Shown here: piece after piece, positions 1-8,305 of the stretch
Position numbering within the stretch: the stretch's first letter is position 1
Layout of the letters: each line of letters starts with the position of its first letter
From: Paraglaciecola sp030730205
GTDB lineage: Bacteria > Pseudomonadota > Gammaproteobacteria > Enterobacterales > Alteromonadaceae
Length of the DNA: 64,000 nt
Assembly (NCBI RefSeq): GCF_052119645.1
Contig: NZ_JBGQOM010000005.1
Span: forward strand, 248,001 to 312,000
Reading direction: 5' to 3'
Program-made: the position numbers and the translations under genes
The notes under the pieces: model-generated
The model's database searches: none
Seen by the model: only the letters and a program-made list of their open reading frames with translations
What the model was told of the DNA's origin: nothing

Positions 1-813
1 TCTCGGTTTGTGGTGATGCGAGGGCAAGTTGCTCGCCTAAATCGTGCAATTGCACAGTTTATGTTAGACCTACACACCTCTGAACACGGCTACCAAGAGA
101 TGTATGTTCCTTACTTAGTTAATGTAGAAAGTCTTCTAGGTACAGGCCAATTACCCAAGTTTGGTGAAGATTTATTTAATATTAAGCCAGCAACTGAAGA
201 AGGGCAGGGTCTGTCCTTGATCCCGACGTCTGAAGTGCCCTTGACTAATATTGTGCGCGATGAAATCGTTGCAACCGATAAGCTTCCCTTAAAAATGACG
301 GCACACACCCCTTGTTTTAGAAGTGAGGCAGGTTCGTATGGCCGTGATACACGAGGCCTAATTCGTCAACATCAATTTGATAAAGTCGAGATGGTCCAAA
401 TAGTGACACCTGAGACCTCATTTGATGCTTTGGAAGAGTTAACTTCTCACGCTGAAAATGTATTACAACGTCTTGAATTACCCTATCGAAAAGTATTATT
501 GTGTACGGGAGATATGGGCTTTGGCGCGTGTAAAACCTATGACTTAGAAGTGTGGTTACCCGCGCAAAATACGTATCGTGAAATTTCATCATGTTCTAAT
601 ATGTTAGACTTTCAAGCGCGTCGCATGCAGGCTCGCTATCGAAACCCTGAAACCAATAAACCTGAATTAGTACACACATTGAATGGCTCTGGTTTGGCGG
701 TAGGGAGAACCCTAGTTGCTATTTTAGAAAACTATCAACAAGCTGACGGCAGTATTGTTATACCTAAAGTCTTACAGGCTTACATGGGGGGCCTTGAAGT
801 GATCGGCGGCTAA
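1..813 (+). CDS. serS: Seryl-tRNA synthetase, 3' part (5' end outside the window)
   Basis: The reading frame is open from the first base and gives the last 270 residues of a class II seryl-tRNA synthetase, which charges tRNA-Ser in the cytoplasm. Class II motif 2 is visible as FRSEAGSYGRDTRG with the following QHQFDKVE segment. Motif 3 is visible as GSGLAVGRTLVA near the C-terminus. As I remember the E. coli enzyme, the match is close over the whole length, including TGDMGFGACKTYDLEVW. The N-terminal coiled-coil tRNA-binding arm lies upstream of the window. A strong intrinsic terminator follows, so serS is probably the last gene of its unit. Confidence 0.97.
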   Translation, partial: SRFVVMRGQVARLNRAIAQFMLDLHTSEHGYQEMYVPYLVNVESLLGTGQLPKFGEDLFNIKPATEEGQGLSLIPTSEVPLTNIVRDEIVATDKLPLKMTAHTPCFRSEAGSYGRDTRGLIRQHQFDKVEMVQIVTPETSFDALEELTSHAENVLQRLELPYRKVLLCTGDMGFGACKTYDLEVWLPAQNTYREISSCSNMLDFQARRMQARYRNPETNKPELVHTLNGSGLAVGRTLVAILENYQQADGSIVIPKVLQAYMGGLEVIGG

Positions 814-1134
814 TATTAGCTAGAGTTTGAATTTTCAAAAAAACGACACGATTTAAGTGTCGTTTTTGTTTGTCTCATTCATTGTGTTTATCGTTTGTGC
901 TGTGAGTGTGGTCATCTGACAAGTTATCGACTATGCAGGACGGACGTTCCCCTTAACGTGACGATAATGTCGTATAAAAACCAAACTCGCTACCCTTTGG
1001 CTCCATGTAAGAATAATCGACCTTTGTCGCTCAAACTTTTCATGTAACAACGATGCTACATCTCTGGAGTAATGATTTAATCGCTCTTAGATTGAACAAA
1101 TCCTAACTTTGAAAGATAAAAAACGTCTCAGTCC
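814..1134. other. Intergenic region between serS and tusE
   Basis: The two flanking genes converge on this stretch. Apart from the serS terminator at 837-868 I see no gene, repeat or convincing RNA structure here. Confidence 0.6.
837..868 (+). terminator. Intrinsic terminator of serS
   Basis: The arms AAAACGACAC and GTGTCGTTTT form a 10-bp stem around a 7-nt loop, followed by a T run. It starts 24 bp after the serS stop codon. Confidence 0.85.
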
Positions 1135-1473
1135 TTAAAGGCATTTTGCTGGTTTTGGTAAACCTGCAATTTTAGTCGCTTGTTTGGCAGGACCTTTGGG
1201 GAACAATCGAAATAAATAGCGGCTATTTCCTTTCTCTGAGCCCAGTGTTTGAGCCATGGCTTTGACTAAAGCACGCATTGCAGGGCTTGTTTCAAATTCG
1301 AGATAAAAATTACGTACAAAGTTGACTACCTCCCAATGAGCTTCACTGAGCTCTATGTCTTCTTGCTTGGCTAACTCTGGCGCCAAGGCAGGTTGCCAAT
1401 CAGCCACACGCAGCAAATACCCCGCTTTGTCGGTCTCGATCTGTTGGCCATTAAATTCTAAATAATAATCCAT
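1135..1473 (-). CDS. tusE: Sulfurtransferase TusE (DsrC family)
   Basis: TusE takes persulfide sulfur from TusBCD and passes it to MnmA for 2-thiouridine synthesis at the wobble base of tRNA Lys, Glu and Gln. The protein has the DsrC/TusE hallmarks: HWEVVNFVRNFYLEF, TSPAMRALVKAM, GNSRYLFRLFPKGPAKQATKIAGLPKP, and the penultimate active cysteine in the C-terminal KCL. I chose the ATG at 1473, which gives MDYYLEFNGQQIET and matches the family N-terminus. A GTG four codons upstream (1485) is also possible. It follows tusD, tusC and tusB on the same strand, 23 bp after tusB with this start. Confidence 0.95.
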   Translation of the reverse strand: MDYYLEFNGQQIETDKAGYLLRVADWQPALAPELAKQEDIELSEAHWEVVNFVRNFYLEFETSPAMRALVKAMAQTLGSEKGNSRYLFRLFPKGPAKQATKIAGLPKPAKCL

Positions 1474-1496
1474 CTTATTTTGCACTCATATTCAAT

Positions 1497-1784
1497 TTAT
1501 GACCACGTGACTACTTTGTGGTATTGCAAACATAAAGCCAACCACTGCTCGTCATTTACTACTGTAATATTGGTAGTCTGCAGAGTTAGGCCGCGAGCAG
1601 CCAGATCTTTATGTGAGACATAGACGCTCAGTCCTCGAGCAATTGCGTGTTTTATAAGGCTGTGCAGATGCCCATAAACCCCTTCCTGCATCAATAGTAT
1701 GCCGTCTTCATCGCCACAGATGTTGAGGCATTGTTGCAAATGTGACTCAGTGCTAGGGTTAGTGAAAATTTGATGTAATATCAT
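1497..1784 (-). CDS. tusB: Sulfur relay protein TusB (DsrH)
   Basis: This 95-residue protein is the small subunit of the TusBCD heterohexamer in tRNA 2-thiolation. The family pattern is visible in DGILLMQEGVYG, in DLAARGLT and in the C-terminal VVTW. Its ATG overlaps the tusC stop codon by one base, so translation is likely coupled. Length agrees with E. coli TusB. Confidence 0.92.
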   Translation of the reverse strand: MILHQIFTNPSTESHLQQCLNICGDEDGILLMQEGVYGHLHSLIKHAIARGLSVYVSHKDLAARGLTLQTTNITVVNDEQWLALCLQYHKVVTWS

Positions 1785-2152
1785 TAAAAACGGATCACCT
1801 GTTTGTGGTTCTGCAATAAACCTGAAATCTCATCTTTGCTCAGGGCTTGTGCTTCCATCATCAGATCGTCAGGCGTAAGCCCGCGCTCAAGTAGACTATT
1901 AGCGCAGACATAGATATTTTCGATATCATAGAAGTGCAGGGCGGCAAAGCCTTTGGTAAAGTGTTTACGACCTATGGTGCTTGGACTTTGATTAGTTAAA
2001 AGCTGATACACTCCATCCTCAATAAAGAACACACTTACTTCTTGCCCAAAGTTCGACATGGCCATAACCAGCTCAAGGCTTTCTTGAGCGCTGTTTCCAG
2101 CATACGGACCGCAGCGATTAAGCACCGCTAATTGATTTGCAGATTCTGTCAT
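1784..2152 (-). CDS. tusC: Sulfur relay protein TusC (DsrF)
   Basis: This is the TusC subunit of the TusBCD sulfur-relay complex, 122 residues. It has the DsrE/F-fold start LNRCGPYAGNSAQESLELVMAMSNF and the VSVFFIEDGVYQLL segment typical of TusC. It sits 20 bp after tusD and overlaps tusB by one base. The order tusD-tusC-tusB is the usual one. Confidence 0.93.
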   Translation of the reverse strand: MTESANQLAVLNRCGPYAGNSAQESLELVMAMSNFGQEVSVFFIEDGVYQLLTNQSPSTIGRKHFTKGFAALHFYDIENIYVCANSLLERGLTPDDLMMEAQALSKDEISGLLQNHKQVIRF

Positions 2153-2172
2153 AGAAATTTACGCTGTAATGT

Positions 2173-2562
2173 TCAAAATTGGATTAAGCGATCACTTGAA
2201 TGAATAAGCTCTGATAGCTCACCTAATCCTACCGATTGAAAAGGTGCCTCAAGGGTAGTGTGATTCAAATCATTCTCCTTAGCATCTTTTATAGATAAGA
2301 TGCCGCGTTTTGTGGCCGCGGTCACACAAACCAACAAGGGGCAGCCATGTTGTAGCGCTAACTCACACCAAGCTGCGTATAAGCGGTACTCATCACTGGG
2401 CGTTAATTGCAGACCATTAGCATTGTGCACACCCTCAGAGTAAAAAAAGACACCTTGTAAGGTATGCTCGGACTGAACAACTGTTTGCGCAAAGCGTAAT
2501 GCAGAGTGAGCACTTTGCGACATTAAGGGGGCCGATGTGATTAATAAACTGATCGTTGCCAT
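2173..2562 (-). CDS. tusD: Sulfurtransferase TusD (DsrE)
   Basis: TusD is the catalytic subunit of TusBCD. It accepts sulfur from TusA and passes it to TusE. The protein has 129 residues, close to the family length. The active cysteine is expected in LLVCVTAATKRGI, which aligns with the region around Cys78 of E. coli TusD. It is the first gene of the tusDCB-tusE unit, and the yccA terminator lies just upstream. Confidence 0.94.
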   Translation of the reverse strand: MATISLLITSAPLMSQSAHSALRFAQTVVQSEHTLQGVFFYSEGVHNANGLQLTPSDEYRLYAAWCELALQHGCPLLVCVTAATKRGILSIKDAKENDLNHTTLEAPFQSVGLGELSELIHSSDRLIQF

Positions 2563-2576
2563 ATATAGTCTGTTCC

Positions 2577-2609
2577 ACTAAAAAAAACACCCCAGCAAGC
2601 TGAGGTGTT
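2577..2609 (-). terminator. Intrinsic terminator of yccA
   Basis: Read on the minus strand, AACACCTCAG and CTGGGGTGTT form a 10-bp stem (one G-U pair) around CTTG, followed by eight T. It lies 25 bp after the yccA stop, so yccA and tusDCBE can be separate units despite their adjacency. Confidence 0.9.
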
Positions 2610-2633
2610 CTTCGGATAATTTACCCTAGTTTA

Positions 2634-3302
2634 TTAGTCGTCGCTACCGAAAACGCCCAACAAATGTAGGATAGAAGTAAACAAGTTATAGATGTTTAAG
2701 TACATAGAGACAGTCGCTCTAATGTAGTTAGTTTCACCGCCATTAATAATACGGCTGGTATCAAACAGGATGAAACCAGACATGATAAATACGATGGCAG
2801 CGCTAACGGCCAAGCTTAACGCTGGAATCTGGAAAAAGATGTTTGCTAAAGAAGCCACTACCGCTACGATGAGTCCAACGATCAAAAAACCACCCATGAA
2901 GGAAAAGTCTTTCTTGGTTGTTAATACGTAACCAGACAAGCCAAAGAAAACCAATGCAGTTGCACCAAAGGCTTGCATAATTAATTCTGAGCCGCCTTGA
3001 AAACCAGCATAGTAATTCAAGGTATAACCCAAAGAGCCACCTAGTAAACCAGTAAAAGCAAAGACGAACAAAATGCCTGCTGAACTTTGCGAGGCTTTAT
3101 TTAAAAAGAAAATCATCACCAAAGCTGCTAGGTTCATGCCTAAAGCCATACCTGGAGAGATATTCATTGCTGCGGTGATGCCAGCACAAATTGCGCTGAA
3201 CGTTAGGGTCATTGCGAGCAACATGTAGGTATTACGCAATACCTTATTGGTTTGCAAAACCGACGCTTGACTGCCACTGGTATAAACTGAACGTTGTTCC
3301 AT
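2634..3302 (-). CDS. yccA: Bax inhibitor-1 family inner-membrane protein YccA
   Basis: This is a seven-helix membrane protein of the BI-1/YccA family. In E. coli YccA modulates the FtsH protease. Hydrophobic segments run through the whole chain, and the family signature SRIINGGETNYIRATVSMYLNIYNLF lies near the C-terminus. I chose the ATG at 3302 (222 residues) because TTGGAG sits 7 nt upstream. An in-frame TTG at 3314 lies on top of that ribosome-binding site and is unlikely. Adjacency to the tus genes is also found in Enterobacteria. Confidence 0.93.
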   Translation of the reverse strand: MEQRSVYTSGSQASVLQTNKVLRNTYMLLAMTLTFSAICAGITAAMNISPGMALGMNLAALVMIFFLNKASQSSAGILFVFAFTGLLGGSLGYTLNYYAGFQGGSELIMQAFGATALVFFGLSGYVLTTKKDFSFMGGFLIVGLIVAVVASLANIFFQIPALSLAVSAAIVFIMSGFILFDTSRIINGGETNYIRATVSMYLNIYNLFTSILHLLGVFGSDD

Positions 3303-3479
3303 TTGAAACTCCAAGATTGAAATAAACTATACTTTACCATTAATAGTGTATTTGTATGGCTTTTGGTTCAAATTTTCAAGCATTAAAGACCTAATAAACT
3401 GTTACAAAGCGCAACACGCTGCAAAAATAGTCACCTTGGGCAAACATTAAGCAAACAAACCTTTTTATTAAATTAAGGC

Positions 3480-3508
3480 TTTACAAGGCAAAAAAACGTC
3501 ATTAATAT
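3480..3508 (+). promoter_or_regulatory. Sigma-70 promoter of tRNA-Ser
   Basis: TTTACA (3480-3485) and TAATAT (3503-3508) are separated by exactly 17 bp. They are followed by a GC-rich discriminator, GCGCTCC, typical of stable-RNA promoters. The mature tRNA begins about 55 bp downstream. Confidence 0.75.
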
Positions 3509-3563
3509 GCGCTCCACAGTTTGAGGAGCAGCTAAGGCAGCTAAACAAACTAAAAAAGTTTAA

Positions 3564-3655
3564 GGAGAGCTGGCAGAGCTTGGTTTAATGCACCTGACTT
3601 GAAATCAGACGTAGGGTCAAACCTACCGGGGGTTCGAATCCCTCGCTCTCCGCCA
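3564..3655 (+). tRNA. tRNA-Ser(UGA)
   Basis: A 92-nt class II tRNA with acceptor stem GGAGAGC/GCTCTCC, a long variable arm (GTAGGG...CCTAC), the T-loop GGTTCGAATCC and an encoded CCA end. The anticodon TGA is at 3600-3602 within the loop CTTGAAA. Confidence 0.96.
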
Positions 3656-3665
3656 ATTAACAATG

Positions 3666-3690
3666 AACCCGCACTTGTGCGGGTTTTTTG
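3666..3690 (+). terminator. Intrinsic terminator of tRNA-Ser
   Basis: The arms AACCCGCAC and GTGCGGGTT are followed by six or more T. It starts 11 nt after the tRNA CCA end. Confidence 0.9.
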
Positions 3691-4084
3691 TTGGCTTTAA
3701 AAAATAGAGAATTTATTGCGATGGTGAGGCTCTCCGTCGTTCGACGACATGTCTAGAATATAAGTCATAGACTCGTTGTCCAACAGTGGGTAAAAATTTA
3801 CCACTTTATTAAAATTAACGCTACTCTTCTGTTTCAATCAATTTTTTAAAAAATGTACAGGTTGCTGATCCAAATGAAGCTGATGAGTCGATCGTTTGGA
3901 AACGCTGAGTTGCAATCAACAATCTATGCCCTAACTGAGGGCGATGCCTTATTAAACGCAAAGTGTACAAAGTGCGTATTTTGGCAAACTGTTTCTATTG
4001 GGTTGTTCGAACTTACCACGTTTCGTAATGAATGAAAAAGCGTTAGTTTCAGCTAACTTCACTGCTTACTATGGCTTTACTACA
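3691..4084. other. Intergenic region, no convincing gene
   Basis: The stretch between the tRNA terminator and the convergent PEP-CTERM-like gene holds only a 60-codon frame at 3853-4035. That frame has no ribosome-binding site and no recognisable content. I see no repeats or clear RNA structure. Confidence 0.5.
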
Positions 4085-4741
4085 CTAAGAGAATTTATTA
4101 CATCGCCTTACGTTTACAACGATTAACGCTAAAAATAGCCAAGCAAGCATGGGTGGTTCAGAGACTTCAACTAAATTGCTGCTTTGTATCGTAATGGTAT
4201 CAAATTCCACCGTTTGCATCCTACGTTCAAGCGTCTCGGTATTTAAGGTATATATGGTTGCGAGGCCGCTACTTCCGTTGGTGAAAAAATAGGAGTTGTT
4301 TCTGTACTGCTCGATAAATTGATTTCCACTCATATCGGACCATCTTTGGTCGCTATAAATTGAATATATGCTATTACCAGTGGTTGAAGTGCTTAGTGCA
4401 TCAAACATATTTTCGAATAAGCCATTAAAATTAATCATGGCGTCAGCAAATAGAGAAAAACTAGCATTATACGCGGCAGAACTGAGATCTTTGATTGTCC
4501 GTCTATCTGTATCTCTATTTTCGACTCCTGGACTGTTGTAAACGTAAACAGAGAGAATACCTATACTGTTGTCGTAAAGAAGGTTCCAAGTTAGGTTGTC
4601 GCCGACCTTATAAGAGGAGTTGGTAGATGCCGTAACCGTTGCTGACCAATGTTCTTTGATCAGTGTGGCATTTACGTTAAAAACGATGAAATTAAAAAGT
4701 GTTACAACAGCTAAAAATTTTCTAATGTTTAACTTTTTCAT
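4085..4741 (-). CDS. Secreted protein with PEP-CTERM-like sorting tail
   Basis: The 218-residue protein begins with a signal peptide (MKKLNIRKFLAVVTLFNFIV up to about NVNA). It ends with a tail like a PEP-CTERM sorting signal: SEPP, then a hydrophobic helix (MLAWLFLALIVVNV), then RRC and a basic end. The middle is a soluble domain rich in Ser, Thr and Asn that I do not recognise. Such proteins are handled by exosortase systems and often go to the surface or the exopolysaccharide matrix. No exosortase lies in this window. The start at 4741 has AAGGA 8 nt upstream, and the sigma-54-like promoter upstream excludes the longer frame from 4810. PEP-CTERM assignment is likely but not certain, because the motif is SEPP rather than a strict PEP. 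Confidence 0.75.
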   Translation of the reverse strand: MKKLNIRKFLAVVTLFNFIVFNVNATLIKEHWSATVTASTNSSYKVGDNLTWNLLYDNSIGILSVYVYNSPGVENRDTDRRTIKDLSSAAYNASFSLFADAMINFNGLFENMFDALSTSTTGNSIYSIYSDQRWSDMSGNQFIEQYRNNSYFFTNGSSGLATIYTLNTETLERRMQTVEFDTITIQSSNLVEVSEPPMLAWLFLALIVVNVRRCNKFS

Positions 4742-5131
4742 TATTATCCTTAATTTTTTATAAGAGAAAAACATGGTTAATTTGATTGAAAATCCACATT
4801 CCATGCCCAAATTTTTAAAGCTAACATCGTGCCAATATTGTTTTACATTGGCGAATCAATGAGTTAAAAACTTACCGTTTGTGGGGAGCGTAAAACTGTA
4901 AGATTTTATGACAGCCTAATGCACTGATTTAATTGATTAAAATATAAGCGCACAGGTTTTTTGATGCAGTAATCACCCTGTTGTGGGCTTAATCTAGAGT
5001 GAATATTTTCAAACATCGACAGAACAGTCCTAATACTCACAATTAAGTAAAACGTTCATGTTAGAGATAATTTGATTGAGCATTTTGACTCTATACGTGC
5101 AGCTAGGTTGCCTTAAGTTGCGGCGAGAACA
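4742..5131. other. Upstream region of the PEP-CTERM-like gene
   Basis: Besides the -24/-12 element at 4818-4835, the region has two related A-rich motifs: TTAAAAACTTAC (4864-4875) and GTAAAACTGTAAG (4890-4902). They lie about 26 bp apart and 30-70 bp upstream of the promoter, where an enhancer-binding activator could bind. The rest (4903-5131) holds nothing I recognise. Confidence 0.4.
4818..4835 (-). promoter_or_regulatory. Sigma-54 (RpoN) -24/-12 promoter of the PEP-CTERM-like gene
   Basis: On the minus strand the sequence is TTGGCACGATGTTAGCTT. GG (4833-4832) and GC (4821-4820) are separated by exactly 10 nt, and the consensus TGGCACG-N4-TTGCW is matched with one change. The inferred start site near 4809 leaves a leader of about 68 nt. 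Sigma-54 control through PrsK/PrsR is known for PEP-CTERM genes in other bacteria. Confidence 0.7.
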
Positions 5132-7039
5132 TCAATTCAATGATATAAAGTTTATTTCTCTGTCATCGAGCAATTGACTGATTTTAATGGGTTTTCCAGT
5201 ATTATCTAATTCAACTAAGCCAATTCCTGAACCATTTACCAAGCGTTCACCTTTTGAACATTGGTCAGGTTTTAAAGGGCGAATACGCATATTTCGCCGT
5301 TTAGTAAATAGGTTTAATGGAGAGTAGGGCGCAAACAGCCAGCGATTCAATCTATCGAGCCAGTTTAATAAGCCCTCCGGAAAAGTATTTCTTAAGCCAC
5401 TACTGGTAATTTGCCAAATGTCAGGACTGTTGCTTCGCCGTTTTAATGTTATTTTGTAGGCAAAAGAATAATGCACATCACCCGATAAAATTACAAAATG
5501 TTGTGGCGTTTTACGGTGGGTAAATACGTTTAATAAATAATTGGCACTGCCAGGGTGAGCCATCCAGTTTTCGGCATCTACGACTAAAGGCTTTCCTACA
5601 CGGGTGAAAATGCTTTGAATTGCTTCAATAAGTTTCACGCCAAATATAGGTGCAGGAGAAACCAATATCACTGCTTTTTCATCAATTAACATTTGTTGTA
5701 ACTGAGATAAGCTCTCCCAATCCATCAATCCCGAAGGTTTATTGTTGTTTGTTTCTGACCACCATCGTTGGGTACGAGTATCTAATACGATAAGTTTTGG
5801 GCTGGTTGGCCAGTCATAGTGCCAATGTTCGAATTTAAGTAGGCTTTTGATCAGTTCATCGTGTTTGTCACTGCCTAGTTGATCAATACCGTTTTGTATC
5901 CTTGACATAAATTCTGCATTAAAACTAGCCGGGGCATTACCCCAGCCTTGAAAGAGTAAATAAGCAAGTAATGCGTTGCCAATAATACGCCTTGAAAAAA
6001 CATGCCCATAGGCTTTACTTTCCCAATCTGCAGTAAGATTCCAGTCATCAGTGATATCGTGATCATCAAACATCATGGCACAAGGCAAGTGTGCCATTAC
6101 CCGACGAACTTTAGCCAATCCGGCGCTGAATTCTGCTATTAAGGCAACGTCTTGCTGATAGTGTTTTTGGCGTTTGCTGTTAATGTTGGGGGGCATGCTT
6201 ACATCGGCTATTTTCCATAGCTCCGGTGACCAGCATAATAAATACATCGACACTACTTCAGCAAACGAAACGAGATGATTGTTAGCATGAACCGTGGTGA
6301 AAACTGGCTTTTCAGCTGATTTAAATAGAGGTATTCGTAGCTTCTGGCTTCCTTGATCATTTGGTAGTAATGCTACGCGTTGATTATACATAGGTTGTGT
6401 TGCATGCAAGGTTTCTGAATCATTGACCATCGCTTGATCAAATCTCTCGTTTTTAATGCCTAAGCGACTAATAACACTATGAATGGCGACTAACATGGGG
6501 GTCGCAACATCATCCGCGTATATTTGATCACCACTCATCATTAACAAACTTGGCCATTGCTCAATTGATTGATTGTCAGCTAAGTATTTATCCGCGATAA
6601 CCAGACCATCACTTCCAGCATGATGTGGTTTGCGACATGAGCCATGCAAAATTTTATGCAAAGTAGAACGGATAACAAAGCCGGGTGTCAGCCTATTTGG
6701 GTAACACAGATCACTGACTAACTGCGTGAGTAGCAGGGCTTGCTGATTGTTAGACTGAGTAAAATACAGCTGATAGCCTATCCATTGATTAACCGGCAGA
6801 GCAGTTTGCAGTTTTACATGCAACAAATGGACATAAATACATTGCCCAAGCTTAATCATACTGTGTTGGTTTTTGCCTAGCTCAAAAAAGATATTCGAGC
6901 CGGTATCGGGTGTTAGCTCTAATTTAACCTTACATGGTTGTGTACTAACAAACCACATTGTGAGTTCAGTGGTACTCATTCTCTTTAAAATGGGGCCTGC
7001 CAGTATCTGTTGCTGCAAATTACTTTCCTCTGGTAGCAC
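5132..7039 (-). CDS. PhoD-like metallophosphatase
   Basis: This 635-residue protein belongs to the alkaline phosphatase D (PhoD-like) metallophosphatase superfamily. Metal-ligand motifs are visible as SGDQIYADD (about residue 168), FDDHDITDDWN (about 323) and SGDVHYSF (about 516). The N-terminal segment LAGPILKRMSTTELTMWFVS matches the beta-domain start common in this family and supports the GTG start at 7039. I see no signal peptide or Tat motif, unlike secreted PhoD, so a cytoplasmic or unusual location is possible. The substrate cannot be told from sequence. It stands alone, with no operon partner. Confidence 0.8.
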   Translation of the reverse strand: MLPEESNLQQQILAGPILKRMSTTELTMWFVSTQPCKVKLELTPDTGSNIFFELGKNQHSMIKLGQCIYVHLLHVKLQTALPVNQWIGYQLYFTQSNNQQALLLTQLVSDLCYPNRLTPGFVIRSTLHKILHGSCRKPHHAGSDGLVIADKYLADNQSIEQWPSLLMMSGDQIYADDVATPMLVAIHSVISRLGIKNERFDQAMVNDSETLHATQPMYNQRVALLPNDQGSQKLRIPLFKSAEKPVFTTVHANNHLVSFAEVVSMYLLCWSPELWKIADVSMPPNINSKRQKHYQQDVALIAEFSAGLAKVRRVMAHLPCAMMFDDHDITDDWNLTADWESKAYGHVFSRRIIGNALLAYLLFQGWGNAPASFNAEFMSRIQNGIDQLGSDKHDELIKSLLKFEHWHYDWPTSPKLIVLDTRTQRWWSETNNNKPSGLMDWESLSQLQQMLIDEKAVILVSPAPIFGVKLIEAIQSIFTRVGKPLVVDAENWMAHPGSANYLLNVFTHRKTPQHFVILSGDVHYSFAYKITLKRRSNSPDIWQITSSGLRNTFPEGLLNWLDRLNRWLFAPYSPLNLFTKRRNMRIRPLKPDQCSKGERLVNGSGIGLVELDNTGKPIKISQLLDDREINFISLN

Positions 7040-7232
7040 TGCGCTTGCATTTTACACTAATTTAACAATGCTTCAGCCCTAAAGTAAATGAGAGGAAAAG
7101 GGAGGATAGGTATTATTAATGACCAAGGTGGTTGATAGTTAGTCACCTTCATTCGTGCTTAGGCCCAAGCATTGTTTAAAACTGCAGCATAAGCCACCTA
7201 AGAACGACTTTAATTGATTTTTTGGTTGTTTA

Positions 7233-7523
7233 ATGCGGTGTAGTTACCTTATGCTTAAGCCATCTTATTATAAAGTGCACCTATTGCTTATGTTGCCCTT
7301 AAAAAAGAAAAAAAGTATCGCTCGTCGAATTAGTCAAGTAACTCATGTGCCTGCTCACTGTCGATGCGGTGGTGAGCCGAGTAAACCTAAATTAGTGGTT
7401 AATTGTTCTAATCGTTGGCAGATACACTGTGAAATTGCGCACTGCTGTGCCAGAAACGAAGGGCAGGGGCTCAGTGATACTATTCTGGGGTGGAATAGAT
7501 TGAGTCAGCATTTTTATCGTTAA
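7233..7523 (+). CDS. Small cysteine-rich protein, possible zinc ribbon
   Basis: A 96-codon frame with a basic N-terminal half and a C-terminal part carrying CRCGGEP, then CSNRWQIHC, then HCC, and GWNRL near the end. The C-x-C-G-G-x-P start and closing WNR resemble the layout of small phage/Lar-type zinc-ribbon proteins (CPFCGG...C..C...WNR), but this is only a pattern resemblance. The start is uncertain. No ATG (7233, 7251, 7290) has a good ribosome-binding site. It precedes uvrY by 134 bp. Confidence 0.45.
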   Translation: MRCSYLMLKPSYYKVHLLLMLPLKKKKSIARRISQVTHVPAHCRCGGEPSKPKLVVNCSNRWQIHCEIAHCCARNEGQGLSDTILGWNRLSQHFYR

Positions 7524-7657
7524 ACGTTTTGTAAGTTAAGATTTGTATTTATTATAAACTAGGACGTGATAGTAACTTCAAACTCTACAACTTGTTTCAT
7601 ACCTAAGGGTTGAATCTTTTTTGATATTCGCCGTTTGTCATGTAACTGAGGTAAAAG

Positions 7658-8302
7658 TTGATAAAGTTGTTATTAGTTGATGACCATGAGCTGGTCAGAA
7701 CCGGTATTCGTAGAATACTCGAAGACGTTGCTGATTTCAGTGTAATTGGCGTGGCCATCAATGGTGAAGAAGCCGTTAAGTTCTGCCGTAAAAATGATCC
7801 CGATATTGTTTTAATGGACATGAGTATGCCAGGAATGGGAGGACTGGAAGCAACCAAACAAATCCTGCGTTTTTCTGAGCAAATTCGCATCATCGTACTA
7901 TCGGTGCACAAAGAAAACCCCATTCCGGCTAAAGTGATGCAAATGGGCGCATTTGGCTACCTCACTAAAGACTCTGATCCTGAAGAAATGATCAGAGCTA
8001 TTCGTAAAGTCTCGGTAGGGCAAAAGTATGTTTCTCCTGATATCGCTCAGCAAATAGCGTTAGGCCAGTTAAATTTAAAAGAGGGTAACCCTTTTGAACA
8101 ATTGTCTGAACGAGAACTTGAGATAGCCTTAATGTTGACTAAGGGTGCTAAAGTTCCAGATATCGCTGTTTTTTTAAATATTAGTGCTAAAACGGTAAAC
8201 ACCCACCGATATCGTATGTTCGATAAACTCGCCGTCTCCAATGATGTTGAACTGACGCATCTAGCACTGAGAAACAAGTTAATTAATTCTGATCTGCTTT
8301 AA
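7658..8302 (+). CDS. uvrY: Two-component response regulator UvrY/GacA
   Basis: This 214-residue regulator is the partner of the BarA/GacS sensor kinase and usually activates small RNAs that antagonise CsrA. The receiver domain has the acidic pair D8-D9, the phospho-acceptor Asp54 in VLMDMSMPGMGG, and Lys in GYLTKD. The C-terminal LuxR-type helix-turn-helix is LSERELEIALMLTKGAKVPDIAVFLNISAKTV, continuing NTHRYRMFDKL. The start codon is TTG with GAGGT 8 nt upstream. A 3-bp gap separates it from uvrC, the conserved uvrY-uvrC operon of Gammaproteobacteria. Confidence 0.95.
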   Translation: MIKLLLVDDHELVRTGIRRILEDVADFSVIGVAINGEEAVKFCRKNDPDIVLMDMSMPGMGGLEATKQILRFSEQIRIIVLSVHKENPIPAKVMQMGAFGYLTKDSDPEEMIRAIRKVSVGQKYVSPDIAQQIALGQLNLKEGNPFEQLSERELEIALMLTKGAKVPDIAVFLNISAKTVNTHRYRMFDKLAVSNDVELTHLALRNKLINSDLL

Positions 8303-8305
8303 ATA

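Noticed and set aside
3853..4035. 60-codon plus-strand frame after the tRNA-Ser terminator
   Set aside because: It has no ribosome-binding site, no signal or motif, and lies in AT-rich intergenic sequence. A chance frame is more likely.
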